From Paralithodes platypus (Eukaryota > Arthropoda > Malacostraca > Decapoda > Lithodidae): DNA of 64,000 nucleotides. Positions 23,844 to 34,811 of this stretch are shown in pieces (the stretch's first letter is position 1; every line of letters starts with the position of its first letter). Made by a program: the position numbers and the translations under genes. Below the pieces are notes generated by a model. The model saw nothing but the letters and a program-made list of their open reading frames with translations. It searched no databases and was not told the DNA's origin. The stretch spans positions 24,305,810 to 24,369,809 of the forward strand of contig CM064512.1 of NCBI GenBank assembly GCA_032716605.1, read 5' to 3'.

Positions 23844-26800
23844 CTAACCAACATCATCCACCCTTGATAGACAATCCGCTATCACGTTATCAGAACCGGC
23901 AATATGGCGTATGTCCAGATTATACTCCTGAAGCATGAGTGACCACCTGGTCAGCCTCATATTCCGGTTATGAAACTGATTCAAGAATTTCAGAGGGTGA
24001 TGATCGGTATAAACCACTACGACTGGTCCGAAAGCAGGAACATATACATCGAAGTGCCTGAGCGCCAGCACTATCGCCAGGAGTTCTTTTTCAATTACAG
24101 AGTAATTCCTTTGTGCACTATTGCATTTTTTACTGTAAAAACTCACTGGATGTTCGATACCTTCATCATCTGTCTGTAACAAGACAGCCCCAGCCCCTAC
24201 GCCACTGGCATCAGTCGCCAGCTGAAAAGGTCTGCTGAAGTCCGGGGCCCTGAGTATTGGGTGGGTACATAACAGGTGTTTCACCAAGGAAAACGCCTCT
24301 GCACACTCAGGAGACCACCGGAACTTCTTGTCCTTAGATAATAAGTCAGTTAAAGGTGCAAGTACAGTCGAATAGCCTTTGATGAAGCGACGATAATAGC
24401 CTATCATACCTAGAAACCGCATGATTTGTTTCTTAGTCGTAGGCTGGGGAAACTGATCGATGGCTTTGATCTTTGTCTGTGGAGGGCACACCTGACCCAT
24501 CCCCACCTCGAACCCCAGGTACAAAACTGTGGCTTTGACAAAATCGCACTTACCCCGGTTTACCACCAAACCTGCTTCATTCAGTTTATTAAAAAGCTGT
24601 CCGATGTGAGCACAGTGACTGTTAAAATCATCGTCGTATATTATGACATCATCTAGGTACACCGTACAGTTGGGAATGTCGGCTACAATGTCGTTCATTA
24701 ATTTCTGAAACGTTGCAGGGGCATTTTTCAGCCCGTATGGCATAACATGGCAACGATATGTGGCACCGTCCACCACAAACCCACACACCTCTCGCGCTCG
24801 CTCAGACAAGGGCACATGCCAATAACCCTTAACAAGGTCTATCTTAGTGAGGAACTTGGCTTTTCCTATCTTATCCACACTGTCGTCCACGAGAGGGAGA
24901 GGGTAGGCATTTGTGGGGGTTAAACCATTCAACCCATGGAAATCTATACAAAACCGCACCTTGCCATCTGGTTTGGGCTGCAGTGTGACTGGGGAAGTCC
25001 ACCTTACTGCACCCTCAGAAATCAGCCCACGTTTCAGCATATAATCCAGCTCTTCCCTAAGTGCTGGTAATTTAATAGGGGGAACACGGTATGGCACTGA
25101 TTTAAAGGGCGGGTGGTCCCCATCATCGACATCGTGCACCGCTTGAGTAGTGAGGCCAGGATGCTCCGCGAAAACAGCTGGGTTTGAATCAAACAAGTGC
25201 TGCACAGTTACACGCTGTTGCTCAGGCAGGTGCAATATCAACTCGTGAGCCACTTGTCTAGAATTCCCCGCCCACTGATCAGCGGAAACATGACAATCCA
25301 AATTACCCTCCCCCGCAGCTTGACTGTCCCTTCCTCCTTCTCCACCACGATCGCTGTAGATCAACACCGGGACAGTGAGAGGCTCGGAGGGGCGCCTCAC
25401 ATACACTTTCATCAGATTTACATGGCAAATTTGGTTCTTTTTCTTACAATCAGGAGTAGCTACTAAATAGTCGAGATCAGAAACCTTCCTTACAACCCGA
25501 TACGGACCAGAATACTTGGCAGACAAGGGGTGTCCCACCAGAGGCAGTAGCATCAGTACCTCCTGATCTACTTTAAACTCCCTCAGCTTCACCTTCTGGT
25601 CGTATCTGTCCTTCATCTGAGCTTGTGAACTCTTAAGGTTCCGACCTGCTACCTCCAAGCTCTTTAGCATTCTCTCACGACTTTCAACTACATACTTTAG
25701 AAGCGAGCATGGCTTTGTGACTCCCTCCCAGATCTCCTTGACTATGTGGAGGGGCCCCCTGACCCTCTGTCCAAAAACCAACTCGTTCGGGCTAAATCCC
25801 AAGCTCTCCCCAGGTACTTCTCTCGCAGCAAATAAAACGTATGGGAGACCTAGATCCCAGTCCTTCCCATTTTCCATGCAATAACACCGCAACATACTCT
25901 TGAGGGTCGAGTGCCACCTTTCCAAAACTCCCTGACTCTCGGGATGGTAGGCAGATGACACCACAGACACTATCCCATGTTGCTGCATGGTCTGCTTAAA
26001 CAGAGCAGAAGTAAAATTGGATCCCTGATCAGACTGGATCTCCTGATGGTAGCCATAACGAGAGAAATAGACAAGTAGGTTTTTGACAACAGTCTTAGCC
26101 ATCCCGTTGCGCATGGGGTAAGCATCTGGATACCGTGTTGCTACATCCATTACAGTTAGTAAAAATGTATTGCCGGCACTAGTGGGGGGCAATGGGCCAA
26201 CCATATCGATAACTACTTTGCTGAAGGGCGGCCCAATGACAGGGATGGGTTGTAACGGGGCTCTCGGGATGACCTGATTGGGTTTCCCAACAACTTGACA
26301 AGTGTGACACTGTGACACCCATGACACGACACTCGCCTTTAACCCAGGCCACCAGAAAAGCTTGCTCAGAGCTGCCTCCGTCTTACGTGCCCCCAGGTGC
26401 CCTGCCAAAGGCACATCATGAGCTAATCTCAATAAGCTCTCACGGCACACCCTCGGTACTACTAACTGGTCCACTAATCCTGACCCGCCATCCCACTTTT
26501 TCTTGGGATCCTGATGTCTCCGATACAAGATCCCCTCGGACAAGAAAAAATCACCAGGCTGCGCATCCCCATCGCTCTCCAGTTCGACAGCACCATTACC
26601 ACATGCCCTGACTTCAGGATCTTCCAGCTGCAAGGAACATATATCAGCAGGTGCGAGATTATCCAAGTTCATCTTAAATAATTTATTTCCACCTCCAATG
26701 TCCCGCTGAGCCATCCTTTCCTCACGCTGCGCATAACGATGCTGTCGCAGAGTCTCTTCCTGCCCTGCACCTGCACTAGCGGTGACAGGCCCCGGGGCCT

Positions 26801-28391
26801 CTCCAGACTCTAACATAGGTGCCAATAATGAGTCACCAAGAAACACTGCCGGCTCAAAACTCTCCAATTGACCAACACTTCCCGTTTTCTTGTGACCTTT
26901 CCTCCGCGGTTTGATAGACTGAGGTGGTGGCTGCAAGGCTCCGGATGTCTGAGAACGCGTCACAACACACGCCATGGTTTGTACGCTACACTTCTCAACC
27001 CACTCCTGTTCCTCCCTACTAACGTCGGCCGCCTTCTCGGCAACGACCAAGGGTGAAACCTTAGAAGCAGGCACCGCAAAGTCGTTGCCGAGGAGGAGGT
27101 CGACGCCCCCAACAGGCAAGTTCTCTACAATTCCTACATCCAGCTCCTTCGCCACACCACCCACCTCCAGCTCCATCCGCACCAGCGGGTAGGACTTCGT
27201 AGCATTAATCCCCTGAACTACCACCACCCGAGCAGCGTTAATCGGCCTACCAGTAAAGTTCTTTAACAAGATCTGAGAAGCCCCCGTATCACGCAATAGC
27301 TTAACTCCTCGCCTTTCGCCAGCCCACCTCACAAAACCATGCCCTCTATGACCCCCAAAGACGTCGCGGACAGGGTTCGAGCCTTCCGGACTCTTGAACA
27401 CAGGCTGTGTCCCACCCTCTGACGAACTACCCTTGGCAAACTCAGAAGATATAGGCGACATCCCTATGCTGCGGGCCAATGACACAACCTTGTTTGGTGG
27501 CTTGTTCGGACAAGCATTTGCAAAGTGACCCTCCTTGTGACATGCAAAGCACTCTTTACTCTTTGGTTTCCCTTGGGAGTGGGAGGTACCATTAGACTTC
27601 TTATATGGGACGGTATTTGGTTTATGTTCAGTTTTATTGTCAGTGCTAGATGGTTTTGTGTATTTATGTGTATCAAAATTCTTGGGAGGGGGAGGGGTAC
27701 GATCCTTTGCACCCGTCTCACTCCTAGCTGCTGCTCCGCACCCTCGAATTAATGACAGTCGGCGGTCAGCCATTTCTGCTGCCTCCTGGAGAGTTCTAGG
27801 ATTTTTTTCCTTTATATTTAATGTTAAGTCCCCGCCTGTGCACTTAAAGAACTGCTCCAAGAGGACCAGCTCACTCAACTCCTCAAAAGTAGCAGCCCTC
27901 TCAGAATGCAGCCAATGTCGTAGTGCATCAGACAAGTCCCGGGCGTGTTCTAGGAAGGTACTATCCTTGCCCTTAGTAACACCCCGAAACTTCAAGCGGT
28001 AAGTTTCTGGTTGTAACTCATAGGCCCATAGCACAGCCTTCTTTAGCTCATCATAAACTACACAGGACTCTAAAGGTAGTGCATCATACGCTTTTAGCCC
28101 CTTTCCTAGGAGTCTTGATGAAACTAATGCTGCCCACTTTTCCTGAGGCCACTGGTGTTCCTGACACTTCTTCTCAAATCGCATAAAAAACTCAGTCACA
28201 CATAATTCATCGAACACAGGAACTAGTTTAAGCAGGTGCGACAATGATTGGTCCCGATTTCTGTTACCTCCCCCAATATTTCGCCCTGTTACCTCCACTC
28301 GAGATCTCTCCAGCTCCCTGTCAGCCCGATACCTAGTAGACTCTGCCTGCAGTTCAGCCTCTCGTATAGCTGTTCTCTCTGCAGCCTCAGC
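23844..28391 (-). CDS. Gag (C-terminal part)-protease-integrase-RT-RNase H polyprotein
   Basis: One uninterrupted frame from the in-frame TAG at 28392 to the stop at 23844. Residue numbers count from the GTG codon at 28298. Order: gag core (about 20-190), CCHC zinc knuckle CFACHKEGHFANAC (about 247), aspartic protease RDTGAS (about 334) with LLLGND, integrase zinc-binding H-H-C-C (HDVPLAGH...CHTC, from about 620), integrase core D-D-E (VIDMVG about 696; QSDQGSNF about 755; PESQGVLERW about 785), then RT (RFCIDFHGLN about 1115; YLDDVII about 1212) and RNase H (ATDASG about 1360, EKELLA, YTDHH about 1432, SDNVIADCLSR at the end). All catalytic residues I can place are intact. The protein would act in cytoplasmic particles and the nucleus, copying and inserting the element. 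Confidence 0.95.
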   Translation of the reverse strand, partial: AEAAERTAIREAELQAESTRYRADRELERSRVEVTGRNIGGGNRNRDQSLSHLLKLVPVFDELCVTEFFMRFEKKCQEHQWPQEKWAALVSSRLLGKGLKAYDALPLESCVVYDELKKAVLWAYELQPETYRLKFRGVTKGKDSTFLEHARDLSDALRHWLHSERAATFEELSELVLLEQFFKCTGGDLTLNIKEKNPRTLQEAAEMADRRLSLIRGCGAAARSETGAKDRTPPPPKNFDTHKYTKPSSTDNKTEHKPNTVPYKKSNGTSHSQGKPKSKECFACHKEGHFANACPNKPPNKVVSLARSIGMSPISSEFAKGSSSEGGTQPVFKSPEGSNPVRDVFGGHRGHGFVRWAGERRGVKLLRDTGASQILLKNFTGRPINAARVVVVQGINATKSYPLVRMELEVGGVAKELDVGIVENLPVGGVDLLLGNDFAVPASKVSPLVVAEKAADVSREEQEWVEKCSVQTMACVVTRSQTSGALQPPPQSIKPRRKGHKKTGSVGQLESFEPAVFLGDSLLAPMLESGEAPGPVTASAGAGQEETLRQHRYAQREERMAQRDIGGGNKLFKMNLDNLAPADICSLQLEDPEVRACGNGAVELESDGDAQPGDFFLSEGILYRRHQDPKKKWDGGSGLVDQLVVPRVCRESLLRLAHDVPLAGHLGARKTEAALSKLFWWPGLKASVVSWVSQCHTCQVVGKPNQVIPRAPLQPIPVIGPPFSKVVIDMVGPLPPTSAGNTFLLTVMDVATRYPDAYPMRNGMAKTVVKNLLVYFSRYGYHQEIQSDQGSNFTSALFKQTMQQHGIVSVVSSAYHPESQGVLERWHSTLKSMLRCYCMENGKDWDLGLPYVLFAAREVPGESLGFSPNELVFGQRVRGPLHIVKEIWEGVTKPCSLLKYVVESRERMLKSLEVAGRNLKSSQAQMKDRYDQKVKLREFKVDQEVLMLLPLVGHPLSAKYSGPYRVVRKVSDLDYLVATPDCKKKNQICHVNLMKVYVRRPSEPLTVPVLIYSDRGGEGGRDSQAAGEGNLDCHVSADQWAGNSRQVAHELILHLPEQQRVTVQHLFDSNPAVFAEHPGLTTQAVHDVDDGDHPPFKSVPYRVPPIKLPALREELDYMLKRGLISEGAVRWTSPVTLQPKPDGKVRFCIDFHGLNGLTPTNAYPLPLVDDSVDKIGKAKFLTKIDLVKGYWHVPLSERAREVCGFVVDGATYRCHVMPYGLKNAPATFQKLMNDIVADIPNCTVYLDDVIIYDDDFNSHCAHIGQLFNKLNEAGLVVNRGKCDFVKATVLYLGFEVGMGQVCPPQTKIKAIDQFPQPTTKKQIMRFLGMIGYYRRFIKGYSTVLAPLTDLLSKDKKFRWSPECAEAFSLVKHLLCTHPILRAPDFSRPFQLATDASGVGAGAVLLQTDDEGIEHPVSFYSKKCNSAQRNYSVIEKELLAIVLALRHFDVYVPAFGPVVVVYTDHHPLKFLNQFHNRNMRLTRWSLMLQEYNLDIRHIAGSDNVIADCLSRVDDVG

Positions 28392-28946
28392 CTACACACT
28401 AGCCTGTCTTTCGGTAGCCTCAACCTGAGCTCTAGCAACCTCAGCCTGCACACTAACCTGTCTTTCGGCGGCCTCAACCTTGGCCATCTCAAGCCGAAAC
28501 AACAAATCTGGAGTCAACCCTTGAGGAGGGGAAGGCGCATTTAATGGGGAGGGTCCCTGTGATTGAATTCCACGCTGCCATTGACCATCAACTTGGGGGT
28601 ATGTACTAAATTCAGGCACCCTGACGTTTGATATGGCGGTAGAGTGGAGGGGGGGCTGGGGACCAGGGCCCCCAAAAGCCTCTCCACCCAGGTCTCTCCC
28701 TTCTAAACCCAATATCAAAGTCCTCAGCTGATCTTTCCTCATGCCACTTAAACCCTGGTGACCCTGAAGACCTGCCACACACTTTAAGCCATACTTATTC
28801 AGCTTCAACACCCTGGCAGCGGTAAGGGGCACCTCTAAAAATCTTCTAGCACCCTCCTCGCTATCGACTAGCCACTCCACAGGTCTTTCTCCCTCCGAGC
28901 CCGTATCGTGACCTGACCCACCACTGTGTTCTGATGTATTAGACAT
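28392..28946 (-). CDS. N-terminal part of gag, ended by a premature TAG
   Basis: Starts at the ATG at 28946, the first after the primer-binding site, and is in the same frame as the long polyprotein. Residues 1-30 are acidic. Residues 35-85 (EGARRFLEVPLTAARVLKLN...LRTLILGLEG) look like a small helical SAP-like module. A heptad-like coiled coil, LEMAKVEAAERQVSVQAEVA followed by a second similar unit, precedes the stop. The stop is TAG at 28392-28394. The duplicated upstream unit has CAG at the equivalent place, so a single C-to-T change created it. The coiled coil resumes immediately after the stop (AEAAERTAIREAELQAE). Confidence 0.88.
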   Translation of the reverse strand: MSNTSEHSGGSGHDTGSEGERPVEWLVDSEEGARRFLEVPLTAARVLKLNKYGLKCVAGLQGHQGLSGMRKDQLRTLILGLEGRDLGGEAFGGPGPQPPLHSTAISNVRVPEFSTYPQVDGQWQRGIQSQGPSPLNAPSPPQGLTPDLLFRLEMAKVEAAERQVSVQAEVARAQVEATERQASV

Positions 28947-29143
28947 GTTTGTGTACTGCAGTAATTATCACGGTTATAGAATGTGCCTTATCTCCTATGC
29001 AAGTATGTATATACTAATGTTATTTAAAGTCTTTAATGTGTTATATTGGTTGCTCCAAAAAAAAAACCTCTATGTCCACTGTATTCCTTTAATCATAAGG
29101 AATCTCAAAACAAATGACCACTATATTCCTCTGTTCAGTAAAT

Positions 29144-29160
29144 CCTATGCAAGGTCGCCA
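29144..29160 (-). other. Primer-binding site of the Gmr1-type element
   Basis: On the element strand TGGCGACCTTGCATAGG begins 2 bases after the 5' LTR end (CGTAACA-AA-TGG). The leading TGG pairs with a tRNA CCA end. I did not identify the tRNA. A near-identical TGGCGACCTTGCAT lies beside the LTR-like sequence at 60998. Confidence 0.8.
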
Positions 29161-29162
29161 TT

Positions 29163-31057
29163 TGTTACGTCCGGGGATATATAAACACTGGGCTCTTTCT
29201 ATTGGACTAGGTATGCGGCAACAAGCAACGACGGAAAACGCTAGATCCAACCCTTATCTATAAACCCAGGCAACAAACCACCCTAAACCGTCAAGAGTCT
29301 TGCCTGGACAACGAGGTATCCTATGACTCGGTTACAGGGTGCACGCACTATAGACTGCTGATAGTCAAGCAGGCTATATAAAAGATCACACAATTAAGTT
29401 GACTTTAAGCTTCAAGGAAAAGATAGATAACGGAATTAAATTGTAGAAACAATTTAATAACAAACTAGAAGAAAGTACATTTAACGTTACGTTAATTAAT
29501 ACAACTAATCACCCCTGCGTGAAAGAAGGTGAAAGCAAACAGTCCTCAAAACATCGTACAGGTAGACAAGATGCGGGTTTCTAAACTGCATGCGGCTACT
29601 GTAGGATCTGATGCTTAGCAAAGAAAGTACGTTACGGATTTAGAGAACTCTTAACTCATAAGCAGGAATAAATACTAGTGATAGGATCTACAGTGTATAA
29701 TGGCATAGGTATAATTAAATAAAGGTAGCAACTCGCAACATAACCACATACAGGTGTGCTTCTCACTCTTAGTCAGGCAAGCCTGCTCGGACAGAGTCTC
29801 TAAGTCATACCCTGACTCACAATGCTCACAAAAACGGCAAACTGTGGCACAATAACAAGCATACAGAGATAATAAACCCCTAGCTGTTAATCTGCCAGGT
29901 GGCAGAGGTCAAGCCGGAAGGATATAGGCTTCGGATACCCGGGCTGAGCCACCTGCTCTGGCCTAGGGACGTTCCCAAGTCTGTGCGACAAATTACTCTA
30001 ATTGAAAGGGTGCTCTCTTGAGAGACTCAGATCGCAAGTATCTGACTCTCTCCTGGCGACCCTAAAACAAAAGCAAGACGTGCTAGCGCAGATGCTGAGT
30101 GGACTAGGCAAGGGCCCTCACACAACACAACACTAGACACACAGGGACACAGACAAGAAAATGCCCCCAGACTCCCACGGGTATCCTAGTAAAGTCGTGC
30201 GGGTCCACAGGACTCGCACCAGCAGACTTTACTTAAAGGATCGCAAAAAGCCTCCCCTCCGGTCTAGCCCCTGCTAACCTGACACAAGAACACACTAGCA
30301 AGCTTGAAACCACCAAATATGAGACAACAAAAAAGCTTCCTAGGTCTCATTAACAATTACGTCTCTGCATAAGGCCCAAAATCCTATCTAGTTATCTGAG
30401 AGCTCGTCGTTAATACAATAATAGATATAAGGTCTATCAAGGGGATGGGATAATTAAATAGATTGGTGAAGTAGTGGAAGGAAGGTATACAAAGTAAGAG
30501 AGAAAGTTTCTAAGTGGGGTTGAGAGGGATAGATATCAAGGGGGTCCGAAGGGTACGACAGTGAGGTGAGCTCTGAGTCTTGAATCTGTCTGGACCCCAC
30601 CCTAGGCATACAAAATACATCCCAGGCTTGGCAACACTCAACACTGTTGCCTGGTCAAAATCCTCTACCCCGTGCGTGAGTCGAAACTAAGCCTAACATT
30701 GCAATCAAATGCATATGGCAACACTTCAGGCTCGTCCCAAGCTGGCAAGCGAAGCAACGCCCCAAGCCGGTCTCTCTCTCCCGCTCGTCTCCTCCCGCCC
30801 TGACTAGACTTACATCTTATATATTATAATGAAATAATCAACTATCGAGAATAAAATATACTAAGATGCGTTGGTTAAGAATAAGGGCAGCTTCAAGCTG
30901 TGAAACAACATAAGAATATCCCAGACATTAGTTACGTTGTCGTAGGATATATACTAAGGAAAAGACTGCCGACCGGCTGCCACCAGCCGGTTTCTAAACG
31001 GCTGGGAAGCCGACGCGTGCGCATGCCCACACGTGGTTACTATGCAGAAGCGTCACA
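29163..31057 (-). repeat. 5' LTR of the Gmr1-type element
   Basis: 1895 bp, same limits as the 3' LTR (TGTGACGC ... CGTAACA on the element strand). It would hold the promoter and the poly(A) signal. GTTTATATATCC lies just inside its downstream end. Confidence 0.95.
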
Positions 31058-32241
31058 GATGTGTAGATCAGATTTTTACCCTGAATTATGTTGTGAAGAA
31101 ATATCTTGAGAAGCAACAAAAGGTGTTTGTTGCCTTTATGGAATTGGAGAAGGCCTATGACAGAGTGGATAGAGAAGATATGTGGAATGTACTTAGAATA
31201 AACAGAGTAGATGGGAAGTTGCTGAAAGCAGTGAAGAGCATGTGTGAGGGTGCAAAGGCGGCAGTATGTGTGGAGAATGAGCAGAGCGAGTTCTTTGACC
31301 TGAATGTTGAGTTGAAACGGGTGTGTGATGTCCCGTGGTTGTTTACTGTATATATGGATGGAGTCATGAAATAAATACAAGGCAGAGCAGTGGATGTTGG
31401 TGTATCGCTGATAAGGGAGGGAAACGAGTGGAAGCTACCTGTACTGCTGTTTCTGGTGATACAGTTCTGATGAGCGATAATGAATGGGAGTTGCAGGGTC
31501 TGGTATATATGTTTGGAACAGTGTGCGAAAAACGGAATCTGAAGGTAAATGCGGATAAGAGCAAGGTTATGGTCTTCGAAAGGGGTGAAGCCACAGAGTG
31601 TGAGGTGAAGTTGAACGGTCAGGCTACGATGAGTGTGAGCTCATTTCAGTATCTGGGCAGTGTGTTGAGTAAAATGGGACTATGGATGAAGAAATGTGGG
31701 AGAGGGTGCAACAGGGGAAGAGGGTTGTAGGAACGCTGAAAGCAGTAACAAGAAATAGGGTGGTCAGTATGGAAGTGAAGAAGTCCTTGCATGACAGTGT
31801 GGTAATCCCGACACTGACTTACGGAAACGAAGCATGGACGTTGGATGAGAGACTCAGACCAAGAGTGAGAGGGGTGGAAATTAGTTACTTGAGAAGTGTG
31901 TGCGGAGTTACATGGAGGGATAGACAGACGAAGGAGGAAATAAGAAGGAGGTGTGGTGTGGAGGTAGATGAGCTGGAAAGTGTGAAAAGGAACACCTTGA
32001 GATGGTTCGGCCATATGGAACGTATGGGAAGCGAGAGAATGAATAAGAGGGTGTACGAGAGCGAGGTGGAAGGACAGAGAGGGAGACCTAAACCGAAAGA
32101 GAGGTGGAAGGATGGAGTGAGGAAGTATATGGATGAAGGCGGTGATGGTTGGGAGGAGGGACGTCGACTGACTGGGGACAGAGGTGCATGGGGCAGGTTC
32201 GTTGTGTCCACCCCTTTGGGGATCACGGCGTCAGGAAATAG
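31058..32241 (+). mobile_element. RTE-type LINE, copy B, 3' part
   Basis: Resumes with the duplicated GATG and GTGTAGATCAGATTTTTACC, the exact continuation of the motif broken at 21630. It codes AFMELEKAYDRVDREDMWNV (31132) and the C-terminal frame 31682-32305 with LTYGNEAWTL, RWFGHMERMGSERMNKRVYE and a KPKERWKDG tail. The polymerase catalytic box is destroyed by a small deletion near 31453 (the usual CTGTTTGCGGATGATAC is reduced to CTGTTTCTGGTGATAC). It ends in the ATAG tail, which the solo LTR has interrupted. Confidence 0.9.
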
Positions 32242-34138
32242 TGTGACGCTCCTGCATAGTAGCCACGTGCGGGCATGCACGCGCGTCGGCTGCCCAGCCG
32301 TTTAGAAACCGGCTGGCGGCAGCCAGCCGGCCGGCTTTTCCTTAGTATATATCCTACGATAATGTAACTAATGTCTGGGATATTCTTATGTTGTTTCACA
32401 GCTTGAAGCTGCCCTTATTCTTAACCAATGCATCTTAGTATATTTTATTCTCGATAGTTGATTGTTTCATTATAATATATAAGATGTAAGTCTAGTGAGA
32501 GTGGGAGGAGACGAGCGGGAGAGAGAGACCGGCTGGGGGACGTTGCTTCGCGCGGAGAGTCCAGCTTGGGACGAGCCTGATGTTGCCACGTGCATGTGAT
32601 AGCAACGTTAGGCTTAGTTTCGACTCACGCAAGGGGTAGAGGATTTTGACCCGGCAACTGTGTTGAGTGTTGCCAAGCATGTGATGTATTTCGCAAGCCT
32701 AGGGTGGGGTCCAGACAGATTCAAGACTCAGAGCTCACCTCACTGTCGTACCCTTCGGACCCCCTTGATATCTATCCCTCTCAACCCCCCTTAGAAACTT
32801 TCTCTCTTACTTTGTATACCTTCTTTCCACTACTTCACCAATCTATTTAATTATCCCATCCCCTTGATAGACCTTATATCTATTATTGTATTAACGACGA
32901 GCTCTCAGATAATTAGATAGGATTTTGGGCCTTATGCAGAGATTTAATTGTTAGTGAGACCTAGGAAGCTTTTTTGTTGTCTCATATTTGGTGGTTTCAT
33001 GCTTGCTAGTGTGTTCTTGTGTCAGGTTAGCAGGGGCTAGACCGGAGGGGAGGCTTTTTGCGATCCTTTAAGTAAAGTCTGCTGGTGCGAGTCCTGTGGA
33101 CCCGCACGACTTTACTAGGATACCCGTGGGAGTCTGGGGGCATTTTCTTGTCTGTGTCCCTGTGTGTCTAGTGTTGTGTTGTGTGAGGGCCCTTGCCTAG
33201 TCCACTCAGCACTGCGCTAGCACGTCTTGCTTTTGTTTTAGGGTCGCCAGGAGAGAGTCAGATACTTGCGATCTGAGTCTCTCAAGAGAGCACCCTTTCA
33301 ATTAGAGTAATTTGGCGCACAGACTTGGGAACGTCCCTAGGCTAGAGCAGGTGGCGCAACCCGGGTATCCGAAGCCTATATCCTTCCGGCTAGACCTCTG
33401 CCACCTGGCAGATTAACAGCTAGGGGTTTATTATCTCTGTATGCTTGTTATTGTGCCACAGTTTACCGTTTTTGTGAGCATTGTGAGTCAGGGAGTGTCT
33501 TAGAGACTGTCCGAGTAGGCTTGCCTGACTAAGAGTGAGAAGCACACCTGTATGTGGTTATGTTGCGAGTTGCTGCCTTTATTTAATTATACCTATGCCA
33601 TTATATACTGTAGGTCCTATCACTAGTATTTATTCCTGCTTATTAGTTAAGAGTTCTCTAAATCCGTAACGTACTTTCTTTGCTAAGCATCAGATCCTAC
33701 AGTAGCCGCATGCAGTTTAGAACCCCGCATCTTGTCTACCGGTACGATGTTTTGAGGACTGTTTGCTTTCACCTTCTTTCACGCAGGGGTGATTAGTTGT
33801 ATTAGTTAACTTAACGTTAAATGTACTTTCTTCTAGTTTGTTATTAAATTGTTTCTGCAATTTAATTCCGTTATCTATCTTTTCCTTGAAGCTTTAAGTC
33901 AACTTAATTGTGTGATCTTTTATATAGCCTGCTTGACTATCAGCAGTCTATAGTGCGTGCACCCTGTAACCGATTCATAGGATACCTCGTTGTCCAGGCA
34001 GGACTCTTGACGGTTTAGGGTGGTTTGTTGCCTGGGTTTATAGATAAGGGTTGGATCTAGCGTTTTCCGTTGTTGCTTGTTGCCGCATACCTAGTCCAAT
34101 AGAAAGAGCCCAGTGTTTATATATCCCAGAACGTAACA
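32242..34138 (+). mobile_element. Solo LTR of the Gmr1-type family, opposite orientation
   Basis: 1897 bp, starting TGTGACGCTC and ending CGTAACA. It is the reverse orientation of the LTRs at 21631 and 29163 and closely similar throughout. It is flanked by ATAG (32238-32241 and 34139-34142), a 4-bp target duplication that also matches the LINE's (ATAG)n tail in which it sits. No internal sequence or second LTR is present, as expected after LTR-LTR recombination. Confidence 0.93.
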
Positions 34139-34156
34139 ATAGATAGATAGATAGAT
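34139..34156. repeat. Remainder of the (ATAG)n tail of RTE copy B
   Basis: Four to five ATAG units after the solo LTR. The rest lies at 32237-32241. Confidence 0.85.
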
Positions 34157-34286
34157 TGTTCTCATCTTGTCTAAATGATCTAATTATACTTTCCATTAGA
34201 ATGTATATGGATATTTGGGTTATTTGAACAGTTTCCCAATACAGTCACCTTTAATGTATTTGATTTTACCAGGGAAGTATTTTGTG

Positions 34287-34465
<179 letters not shown>

Positions 34466-34811
34466 GTTCTATATTCAAACTAATAATAAGTAGACATTCA
34501 TAGAATAAGTGTTCGCTCTCCATAATTACAAGAGCCTGTAGAAGAAGTGTTTAGCTTTCAAAAATGGTTTTATTTTAACCGAGTTGTTTTGTAATTTAAA
34601 CAATGTCAATAAAGTAGAAGTGCCGTTTTCGCATTTTAGACACAAAACAACTATACTGTATACTAAATTATGCTAATTTGTTTTTTCTTCTCACAATTGA
34701 TTATTAAAGTCATTCTAAATGTATTTTAACATTATGGTATACTATTGTAACTTAACATTGGGTAGGACATTAATTTTGTATACCCCCTAGTAGATTGTGC
34801 ATTAATCTATC
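34466..34811. other. No gene recognised
   Basis: AT-rich DNA with no coding signal. Confidence 0.5.

Larger units (their letters stand above)
21631..31057 (-). mobile_element. Gmr1-type LTR retrotransposon (9.4 kb), integrase before RT
   Basis: Complete element on the minus strand: two 1.9 kb LTRs (29163-31057 is 5', 21631-23521 is 3'), a primer-binding site next to the 5' LTR, a polypurine tract next to the 3' LTR, and one long gag-pol frame. It is flanked by a 4-bp target duplication GATG (21627-21630 and 31058-31061) and interrupts RTE copy B exactly. The domain order gag, protease, integrase, RT, RNase H is that of Ty1/copia, but the RT, RNase H and integrase sequences look Ty3/Gypsy-like. 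That combination defines the Gmr1 group, described from fish and other deuterostomes. One in-frame TAG (28392-28394) breaks the gag. Confidence 0.93.

Noticed and set aside
26312..28544. Plus-strand frames of 60-120 codons within 23.8-28.9 kb
   Set aside because: Shadows of the minus-strand gag-pol polyprotein.
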